Source of the DNA: Davidsoniella eucalypti
Lineage: Eukaryota; Ascomycota; Sordariomycetes; Microascales; Ceratocystidaceae
Reading direction: 5' to 3'
DNA: 13,387 bases
NCBI GenBank assembly: GCA_004009845.1
Contig: RMBW01000313.1
Span: forward strand, 1-13,387
In this document: positions 6,638 through 13,387 of the stretch, one piece after another
Layout of the letters: the number at the start of each line of letters is the position of its first letter
How positions within the stretch are numbered: the stretch's first letter is position 1
Program-made: the position numbers and the translations under genes
The notes under the pieces: generated by a model
Seen by the model: the letters and a program-made list of their open reading frames with translations, nothing else
What the model was told of the DNA's origin: nothing
Databases searched by the model: none

Positions 6638-7639
6638 CAGGGGGGATTAATTGGAGATAGAATTGTTGAAACTGAGATGGGGGCTTTAGGCAATTATTTA
6701 GACATTAGTTTAGGTAGTTACACCACAAAAGCCCTCGTCGACAGCGGATGCCTTACCGTCGCCGTCATTCCCCCGCGTCTCCTCCACCTCGCCACCGCTA
6801 CACACCCCATCTCGGAACGGGTCATCGTCCAAGTCACTACGCTGGACAACCCGCCCCTCATCGACACCATCGCCGAACTGCCCTTAACCATCAATGGCCA
6901 CACGGAAACCATTTGGGCCTACGTGGTTCCCGGCCAGTCCGAAGACATTATCCTAGGTCAGAGATGGTTAGTAAACAACGACGTGCGACTTCGCCCAAGG
7001 AAACAAGAGATCACAATCTTACCAGCAGAAGAGTTAACTGCTGAGGAATTCTATGAGCTCTGTGGAAGTGCGGATAACCCGCATATTTATAGAGCTTCGC
7101 TGGAAAATATCAAGATTGCTCTCGCCCACAAAGACAAGTCCCGTCCACACTTGCCGGATTGGCTAGAACCTGTTGCCTCGGCTTTCGATCCCAAATTAGC
7201 CACAACGCTGCCCCCACATCGACCAGGGATCGACCTAGAGATTAAACTGAAACCAGGTGCAACCGTTCCGACACAATCCCTCTACCCAGTAACTCGCGCA
7301 GAACTCCTAGTATTACAAAAGACCCTGGAAGGACTCAAACAGTCCCAATTTATCGGACCAGCTAACTCCGAATATGGCTCGTCCGTCTTGTTTGTCAACA
7401 AGCCAGGAGGCGGTGTACGCTTTTGCATCGATTACCGTGGTGTCAATGACGCTTCCATCAAGGATAAGTATCCCTTGCCACTTATGGGGGAAACGCTCCA
7501 ACGCATCGCCAGTTCCGAGTGGGTTTCAAAAGTCGACGTCATCTCCGCCTTTCACAGGATCCGCATAGCCCCAGGATCTGAGCATATTACAGCCTTCAGG
7601 ACACCGCTAGGCGCCTTTCAGTGGAACGTAGTCCCCTTT
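6605..7639 (+). pseudogene. pol: pol of element 3: protease and N-terminal half of RT, truncated
   Basis: The -1 frame from the gag stop is open for 345 codons to the junction with element 4, where the LTR supplies an immediate TGA (7640-7642). An ATG at 6677 also exists, but the 24 codons before it are conserved with element 2, which favours a Gag-Pol fusion. Protease has ALVDSGC (catalytic D at 6740-6742) and IILGQRWL. RT begins at LPPHRPGIDL and includes KPGGGVRFCIDYRGVN and KVDVISAFHRIRI, which carries the first catalytic aspartate. It stops at WNVVPF, before the YIDD box. The polymerase is therefore dead in this copy, while the protease is complete. The missing part should resume on the far side of the nest. 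Confidence 0.9.
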
Positions 7640-7820
7640 TGAGACGATATACGAGGAGTTGCGATGAAAACTGGTCGTAAAAGAATAGTTCGATTGAGAC
7701 CGATGAAGGAGAAAGAGAAACTAAGACTAATAATCGGCGGGAGTAGGTCCCTACTTATAGCCGATTCTAGTACTGACAAGGAATGCCTTGGCTAACCTTA
7801 CTAGGCCTTAGTCTCTTACA
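7640..7820 (-). repeat. 3' LTR of element 4 (family A, 181 bp)
   Basis: The reverse complement starts TGTAAGAGAC at 7820 and ends CGTCTCA at 7640. It is near-identical to 603-782 (four substitutions, one 1-base indel). The start-of-RNA motif ATCGGTCTCAA is at 7704-7694 on the minus strand. A polypurine tract directly upstream identifies it as the 3' LTR. Its promoter faces outward into the antisense strand of element 3. Confidence 0.95.
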
Positions 7821-7837
7821 ATAGTCTCCCCCCCCAT
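7821..7837 (-). other. Polypurine tract of element 4
   Basis: On the minus strand a run of eight G residues followed by AGACTAT abuts the LTR. CTGCCGA overlaps its upstream end, as in element 5. In LTR elements this RNA segment primes plus-strand DNA synthesis. Confidence 0.8.
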
Positions 7838-8035
7838 CGGCAGAAAAATTACACTAATTTTACGTCTAAACATACAAAAACACCCCTGTAGCATGGTGTA
7901 TACAAACTTAAAACCGTATAGTACCCTGGTACTCAATATCCAAAAACAGAAATACCTCCAAAATAGGTCAGTAATCTTATCCTGCAGACGCTCGGGTGTG
8001 CAGGTGACCAAGGTGGTGCAGCCAATATTGCTGCC
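7838..8035 (-). other. 3' untranslated region of element 4
   Basis: About 200 bp lie between the pol stop and the polypurine tract. It is AT-rich compared with the coding parts and has no supported gene. A short inverted repeat, AGTACC and GGTACT around a CT centre, lies at 7920-7933. I see nothing else. Confidence 0.6.
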
Positions 8036-9788
8036 TTAGCCTACCATCAGTGGACTGCGTGTGTCCATACTCGTACCATGGTCCTTCTCGGGGCCATCCT
8101 CTGGTAGCAACCAGGCAGTGTAAAGGGATTGGAGGGTCACGTTCCAATTCTTTTTCGTCTTCTCCGTGAAAACCAACCATGCTGCAGTGTCCTTCACGTG
8201 TTCCAATGGTTCCCAGGTAGCATCTTGGTAACCTTTCCATTTGACCAAGGCTTGCGTGTGTCCATGGCGGGTACGTTGCTTGACGATTGCTTCCACTCTG
8301 TACTCGCCTGTTTCCACAGAGTCGTCTTCCAGTGCTTCCCTAGCCGTGATAGCCGCGGGCTCATCATCAGGTACTTCCTGTGAGGGTAAGGGGTTGTTGG
8401 GAGCTCGGCGGATTAGGCTTACGTGGAAGACGGGGTGGATGCCTGTCGGCACGTTCAGTCGTACATTGTGGGTGCCTGTAACCTCCAGGACTGTGTACAG
8501 TCTGGCCAACCAGTCTAACTTCTTGGACGGTCTCTCCGTGGTCAAGTTCTTCGTGTTGAGGTAGACCTTGTCTCCCACTCTGAAGCTCTCAGATGGTTGA
8601 CGGAGACGGTTAGCGCTAGTTTCCTGGTGCTCTTGGGTGGCGGCCATAGCTACGATCGCGAACTGTGTTGCGTTGCTTAGTTTGGTCAACCATTCCTGGG
8701 CACCACAGACAGGAGACTTGTCGGAGGCAGGGGGACCTTGTACAGATGGTTCAATAATGTCGACGTTAAACCCGTGGGTCATGAAGAACGGTGAGAGACC
8801 CGTAGTGGAAGAGATCCTGTTGTTCAGTGCGAGTTGTGCTTGAGGCAGCAAGGAGGCCCAGTCGTCCTGAGCGAAGGAACAGAAATTGCGAAGGTACGTT
8901 TCAATCTCCTGATTACTGCGTTCTTGGCTGCCATCCGTTTGAGGATGGAACGCTGTGGACAGGCGACGCTGGATCCCAAAGCGACGGCATACTTCGCCCC
9001 AAAATAACTGCGCAAATTGAGGCCCTCTATCGGAAACGATAGCAAGGGGGAAACCGTGGTGAGAAAAGACGTGGATCAGCAGGGCTTCAGCGGTGGCTTG
9101 TGCGGTGATAGCCTTCATGGGAATCAGAATCTGTGATTTAGACAGACGATCAGTGACCCCTAGAATGGAGGTGCAACCAGCAGAAGGGGGTAACGGGCCG
9201 ATAAAGTCCATAGCCAATTCAGACCAAGGTCTGGACGGTACTGGTAGGGGTTTCAGCAGGCCGCGCTTCTGCTCTCGCCAAATCTTGCTTTTTCCGCAAG
9301 ACGAGCAATTCGATACGAACTGACGGACATCGTTGGTCAGACCAGGCCAGGCATATTCGCGCGACACTAAGTCACGGGTGATTGCTCTGCCGGGGTGGCC
9401 TGCGAGGGTGGAATCGTGGATCTGCTGGATAATTTTGGTCCTCAAGGGCTCGTGGTGAGGGACCCAAAGTCTATCGCGCCAGCGTAGTCTCCCTTCCGAG
9501 TCTAGTTTGCACTCGCTCATTTGCCATTGCAAACCCCAGTCGGCTGGGAATGAGCGAGCTCCCTCTCGTACTAATTTCCGAGCTATCCACCAACGGTTGC
9601 ATTGGGCTAGAGCTTGGTTCCATAGGCCAGTCATGTCGGGGTCCGCGAAGGGGGAGGTCACAGCTTCCTTAGTCGCCTTGTCGTCGGTCGGCGCGTCCTT
9701 GTCAGGCTCCTGGGCCCAAACTGCGCCGATTACCACCAGGTCGTTGCTTGACTCACTCTTCTCGAGGAGTTGGTGGAAGCGACTAGCC
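8036..9788 (-). pseudogene. pol: pol C-terminal part of element 4: integrase plus chromodomain
   Basis: The frame is open from the junction at 9788 to the stop at 8036-8038. Integrase joins the cDNA to host DNA. Its HHCC zinc-binding region is seen as HDSTLAGH ... CSSC. The catalytic triad is D (9206-9208, MDFIGPLP), D (9029-9031, SDRGPQF) and E (8921-8923, QERSNQ), with exactly 35 residues between the last two. A GPY/F-type module follows (RPSKKLDWLARLYTV, with GPY/F itself altered). A chromodomain has YRVEAIV and ALVKWKGYQDATWEP, keeping the Y, W and Y expected of a methyl-lysine cage. A 40-odd residue tail follows. The upstream RNase H is cut off by element 5. The first in-frame ATG is at 9634, before the integrase zinc finger. 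Confidence 0.9.
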
Positions 9789-9966
9789 TGACACGAACTA
9801 GGTGAGGCAGTGGCAAGCAATCTAGTAGAAAGGACTTCGATTGATACCGATGAAGGAGAAGGGCTAATATCTGTTGGAATACGGCGGGAATAGGTCCCTA
9901 TTTATAGCCGTTTATCTGACTAGGTAAATACCTAGACAAATACCAACTGGGCCTTAGCCCGTGACA
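9789..9966 (-). repeat. 3' LTR of element 5 (family B, 178 bp)
   Basis: The reverse complement starts TGTCACGGGC at 9966 and ends GTTCGTGTCA at 9789. The start-of-RNA motif ATCGGTATCAA is at 9851-9841 on the minus strand. The U3 dyad is at 9918-9937 (arms GACTAGGT and ACCTAGAC, one mismatched pair). A polypurine tract directly upstream marks it as a 3' LTR. Its promoter points into the integrase frame of element 4 in the sense direction. Confidence 0.95.
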
Positions 9967-9983
9967 TTAGCCCCCTCCCCCCT
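9967..9983 (-). other. Polypurine tract of element 5
   Basis: On the minus strand, AGGGGGGAGGGGG then CTAA abuts the LTR start, preceded by the CTGCCG motif also seen in element 4. It is the expected plus-strand primer. Confidence 0.8.
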
Positions 9984-10137
9984 CGGCAGACTAACTAATT
10001 CTAACTGAAAAATCTATAATACATGCTGACAAATTAAGTTTGTCTTAAAAAAATTGGCGCAGGGAGTGCTGCGGGAAAATAAGGAGTATCGTAAATACGG
10101 TAAACTCCGAGTGGCGGTAGCGCCGATTGAATGTTAC
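9984..10137 (-). other. 3' untranslated region of element 5, with a candidate structured part
   Basis: The stretch between the pol stop and the polypurine tract carries no gene. Nested inverted repeats GGCGC (10056-10060) with GCGCC (10120-10124), and GGAGT (10083-10087) with ACTCC (10104-10108), could fold into one branched stem on either strand. The LTR-proximal part is A/T-rich. Confidence 0.5.
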
Positions 10138-13100
10138 TTAGTGAGTGGTACCGTGCCAATACGAAAATAATGAGTCTGATGATTCCTCCCCCCCTTGATG
10201 TTGCATGTGGGTGGGTGGCTGTGGGGATGCGGCTTGGTCCGATGGGACTGTGCTAACTTGCTCAATAATGGCTGAGGACGCGGTGACTAGGGAGCGATCC
10301 AGGAAGATGCGCCAAGCGAGGGTACTTTCGACGTGTTCTACTGGTTCCCAAGTGGGGTCCTGGTAACCTGACCACTTAACTAGTGCCTGTTCGTGGCCGC
10401 GGTACTTACGCTGGCGGACGATTTCCTCAACTCGGAATTCCCCTTCAGCTAGAGACTCGTCGCCGTATGCTTCGTCTCTCGTAATGGCTTCGGGTTCATC
10501 GTCTTGGAGCACTTGAGAAGGTAGGGGGTTGTTGAAGGCGTGACGGACCTTGTTCACGTGAAAGACAGGGTGGACCAAGCCGGGGACGTCCAGTCGGACT
10601 GCATGGGAACCTACGAGGCCTGTGACCGTGTAGCGGCGTGCCAGCCAATCTAATTTCTTAGATGGTCTCAAGGATGAGAGATTTTCCGTTTTCAGGAAGA
10701 CTTTGTCTCCAATCTTGAATTGCGAGGCTGGCTGGCGACGGCGGTTGGCTGCGGTTTCCTGGTAGTCCTGTGCGGAGGCTATGGCTACTTGCGCGAATCC
10801 CGATGCATTGCTGATTTTGTCTAGGAATGCTTGTGCGTCGTGGACGGGGGATCGTGTGGAGGCTGGGTCAGTGGATGGTGATGGTTCCACTATGGACATG
10901 TTGTAGCCGTGGGTAGCGAAGAAGGGCGCTAGGCCTGTGCTGGAAACCGTGCGGTTGTTGAGTGCAATTTGGGCTTGGGGTAGTAATTCGGCCCAGTCGT
11001 CCTGTGCGAAGGAGCAGAAAATGCGAAGGAAGGTCTCAACTTCTTGGTTACTTCGTTCTTGGGCGCCATCCGTTTGTGGATGGAAGGCTGTGGAAAGGCG
11101 TCGTGTGATGCTGAAGCGCCTGCAGACTTCGCCCCAAAATAATGAAGAGAACTGTGGTCCACGGTCTGATACAATGGCCGTGGGGAAACCGTGGTGGACG
11201 AAGACATGGGTAATGAGGGCTCGGGCCGTCGCTTCGGCCGAGGTGTCTGACATGGGGACGAGGATTTGAGACTTGGATAGTCTATCGGTGATCCCGAGAA
11301 TAAAGAGGTGGCCCTTGGATGGAGGTAGGGGGCCAATAAAGTCCATGGCCAGCTCGGACCAGTGGCGTGATGGGATTGGAAGGGGCTTGAGGAGACCGCG
11401 CTTCTGTTCTCGCCAATACTTGCTCTTTCCGCAAGTGGTGCAATTGGAGACGAATTGCCGGACATCGTTGGTGAGTCCTGGCCAAGTATATTCGCGCGCG
11501 ACTAGGTCCCTGGTAATTTCGCGACCAGGGTGTCCTGACAAGTGGGAGTCATGGACAGTCTGGATCAGTTTGGTGCGTAAGGGTTCAAAACGGGGGATCC
11601 ATAGTCTGTTGCGCCAACGAAGGAGGCCTAAGTCATCCACGGAGCATTCGCTGATTTGCCATTGCAGGCCCCATGCTGAGGGAAAAGACCTAGCTGCTTC
11701 TTGGACAAGGGAGCGGGCTAGCCACCATCGGTTGTTGGAGGCCAGGGCTTGAGTCCAGAGGGCTGTGAGGTCGGGGTCTGCAAACGGGGAAGGTAGTGCG
11801 ACCTGCGTGGCGACCTCGTCTGAGGCTGCGTCCAGGTCTGGAACGTTGGACCAGACTGCGTTGATTACGACCAGGTTGTCTCCTGAGTCGGCAGGGGCGA
11901 GGAGTTGGTGTACTCTACTTAGCAGCCTGTCGTCGTTGGCATCCTTGGGCATGTCTTGGTCTCGGCGGGAAAGGGCATCGGGCACAACTTGGTCTGTGCC
12001 CGGGCGGTGCTTGAGTTCAAAGCTAAAATCCGATAACTCGTAGCCCCAGCGGCGTTGGCGCTCTGCTAGGGTTCTTTTGGTCCTAAAGAACTCGAGGTTA
12101 CGGTGGTCCGTGAATACAGTGAAATGGACTCCTAGGAGAAAGTGTCTCCATTGGCGGATCGCCCAATAAATCGCCAACATTTCCTTGTCGTGGATAGGAT
12201 AGTTGGACTCAGCAGGGGTGAGTTTCCTAGACAGGAAGGCGATTGGGTGAAGGAGGCCGTCAGTGCCGCGCTGAGTGAGTTCAGCGCCGAGGGCATAGCC
12301 AGAGGAGTCCGCTGAGAGAATAGTTTCTCTATCAGGTTCGAAGGGGACCAGGAGGGGGGGAGCGACGAAGGCTTCCTTGATCTTGCGGAATGAGTCGTCG
12401 CAAGCGTCAGTCCAAATGAAGGGTGTATCCTTCTTGGTTAAGTTGGTTAGGGGAGCCAGGGTTTCGGAGATGCGAGGGACAAAGTCCCTGTAAAAGTTGA
12501 CAAAGCCTGTGAAGCGGCGTAACTCTGTCAGAGTGTAGGGACGTTCCCAGTTGCGAATGGCTTCGGACTTGTCCGGGTCTGCACGGATGCCTAGGCCTGG
12601 GCCCACCAGGAATCCGAGGAACTTAATTTCCTTGGCTGCGAATTGGCATTTCCTGATGTCGAGCTGGAGGTCTGCTTTGTCCAGGGCGGATATAATTTCC
12701 AGGACTAGTTTGCGGTGGTCTTCAAGGGACCCGCTGGAATAGATACAGACGTCGTCGATATAGGCGTCACAGTTGATACCATGCCATTTGTCCAGCACTA
12801 CGTTGATGCGGCGTTGGAAGGCAGCTGGGGCGTTGGTAAGCCCGAAGGGGACGACATTCCACTGGAAGGCACCCAGTGGGGTGCGAAAGGCTGTTAAGTG
12901 TTCAGAGCCTGGGGCAATTCGGATGCGGTGGAAGGCCGAGATAACGTCTACCTTGGAAACCCATTCAGAACCTGTGATGCGACGCAGAGTTTCTCCCATG
13001 AGAGGCAGGGGGTACTTGTCCTTGATTGATGCGTTGTTAACTCCACGGTAGTCTACGCAGAAGCGTACTCCGCCTCCTGGTTTATTGACGAAGAGGACGG

Positions 13101-13387
13101 AGGAACCGTGTTCCGAGTCAGAGGGGCTAATGAACTGGGTGCCTTTGAGGCCTTCCAGGGTCTTTTGGAGGACGAGGAGTTCCGGGCGTGTGAGGGGTAC
13201 AGCGACTGGGTAGGGATTTTGGCGCCTGGTTTGAGCCTGATTTCCAAGTCTACTCCTGGCCTGTGCGGGGTAGTGTCTCGGCTAGTTAGGGTCGAAAGCC
13301 GAGGCTACTGGCTCTAACCAGTCGGGTAAATGCGGACGTGATTTGTCCTTATGGGCGAGAGCGATCTGGATGTTCTCCAGCGAAGCT
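10138..13387 (-). pseudogene. pol: pol of element 5: RT, RNase H, integrase and chromodomain
   Basis: The minus-strand frame is open from about 13193 to the stop at 10138-10140. RT shows GVNNASIKDKYPLPL, KVDVISAFHRIRI, FGLTNAPAAFQ and YIDD (12762-12751). RNase H shows SADSSGYALGAEL, HDKEMLAI, FTDHRNL and PDALSRR, so all four acidic residues are present. Integrase has HDSHLSGH ... CTTC and catalytic D (11341-11343), D (11164-11166) and E (11056-11058), again 35 residues apart. The GPY/F module is altered (DWLARRYTV). The chromodomain has FRVEEIV and ALVKWSGYQDPTWEP. A 60-odd residue tail follows. Upstream of 13193 the homology to element 3 continues, but three single-base losses near 13285, 13267 and 13193 break the frame and create an early TAG. 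The enzymes look intact, but Gag-Pol as written could not be made from this copy. Confidence 0.9.

Larger units (their letters stand above)
4245..7639 (+). mobile_element. Element 3, family B chromovirus, 5' part
   Basis: This is the best preserved 5' half in the window. It holds the LTR (4245-4423), a self-priming site (4426-4436), a leader with 51-bp repeats, an intact gag (4623-6611), a frameshift signal, protease and the first half of RT to 7639. It inserted into the thumb region of RT of element 2 and was later cut by element 4 after the codons for WNVVPF. No frame break is seen in its coding sequence, so it was probably competent before the interruption. Confidence 0.9.
7640..9788 (-). 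mobile_element. Element 4, family A chromovirus (minus strand), 3' part
   Basis: Read on the minus strand, this is integrase with chromodomain (9788-8036), a 3' untranslated region, a G-rich polypurine tract and a 3' LTR ending at 7640. It sits in the RT of element 3 in the opposite orientation and is itself cut at 9788 by the 3' LTR of element 5. Family assignment comes from its LTR. Its coding part cannot be compared with family A pol directly, because element 2 lacks that region here. Confidence 0.88.
1..13387. mobile_element. Five-layer nest of Ty3/gypsy chromovirus LTR retrotransposons
   Basis: The whole window is accounted for by five partial elements, three on the plus strand and then two on the minus strand. 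Boundaries are the LTR ends at 603, 4245, 7640 and 9789. At each one, a reading frame homologous to another element in the window stops abruptly: gag at 602, RT at 4244, RT at 7639 and the RNase H-integrase linker at 9788. Only the left half of the nest is present. The right halves should lie beyond 13387 in the order 5, 4, 3, 2, 1. The 5-bp flanks that should recur there are ACATA (598-602), CTTTG (4240-4244), CCTTT (7635-7639) and TAGCC (9784-9788), if these elements make 5-bp target duplications as Ty3/gypsy elements usually do. Confidence 0.9.
9789..13387 (-). mobile_element. Element 5, family B chromovirus (minus strand), 3' part
   Basis: This is the youngest layer. From high to low coordinate it has the end of protease and RT, RNase H, integrase, chromodomain, a 3' untranslated region, a polypurine tract and a 3' LTR ending at 9789. 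Its 5' half, with gag and 5' LTR, should follow directly beyond 13387. It inserted into the linker between RNase H and integrase of element 4. The RT is closer to element 3 (family B) than to element 2, for example DKYPLPLMGETL and VNKPGGGVRFC. Confidence 0.9.

Noticed and set aside
6677..6679. ATG 6677 as an independent pol start
   Set aside because: It is possible by reinitiation, but the -1 frame is open and conserved in both families across the preceding 70 nt, which favours a Gag-Pol fusion.
7640..7820. Solo LTR
   Set aside because: A polypurine tract, 3' untranslated region and integrase frame of the same orientation lie directly upstream, so it is the 3' LTR of element 4.
7920..7933. 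Short palindrome as a regulatory site
   Set aside because: It is a single occurrence with no counterpart in the family B 3' untranslated region, and it could be chance in AT-rich DNA.
7808..8011. Small minus-strand open frame in the 3' untranslated region of element 4
   Set aside because: It overlaps the LTR and polypurine tract, and has no homology or supporting signals.
9789..9820. LTR-encoded start for the integrase frame at 9820
   Set aside because: The codon is TTG and the residues are just translated LTR. The first ATG in frame is at 9634.

Overview
The window contains only fungal-type LTR retrotransposon DNA. I see no host gene, tRNA, rRNA or CRISPR array. The elements are Ty3/gypsy chromoviruses: gag, then pol ordered protease, reverse transcriptase, RNase H, integrase, with a chromodomain at the integrase C-terminus. 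This order, the very short LTRs (about 180 bp) and the self-priming leader place them near the Tf1/sushi group, so a fungus is by far the likeliest host. A basidiomycete is a guess only, because nothing outside the elements is present to decide it.

Layout: five elements from two related families, A and B, each broken by the next. (1) 1-602, +, gag remnant of family A. (2) 603-4244, +, family A: 5' LTR, leader with tandem repeats, frame-broken gag, and pol as far as the end of RT. (3) 4245-7639, +, family B: 5' LTR, leader with tandem repeats, intact gag, and pol as far as mid-RT. (4) 7640-9788, minus strand, provisionally family A: 3' LTR, 3' untranslated region, integrase and chromodomain. 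(5) 9789-13387, minus strand, family B: 3' LTR, 3' untranslated region, and pol from the chromodomain back to the end of protease, running off the window. Each junction is the clean TG or CA end of an LTR sitting inside a reading frame of the previous element. The simplest history is serial nesting 1<2<3<4<5, with the right halves lying beyond the window in reverse order.

How the genes work together: the LTR promoter (a TATA box 55 nt upstream of a fixed predicted start) makes an RNA whose first 11 nt pair with an 11-nt primer-binding site 2 nt after the LTR. The two families keep this pairing with compensating bases, which points to Tf1-like self-priming. Gag is translated from a CACC-ATG. 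Pol appears to be made by -1 frameshifting on a T-TTT-TAG at the gag stop, 3 nt before a small stem-loop. Both families also have an unusual Gag N-terminus: a hydrophobic segment followed by a conserved GWCYLALFKR and histidine-cluster module that I do not recognise. None of the five copies is complete inside the window.
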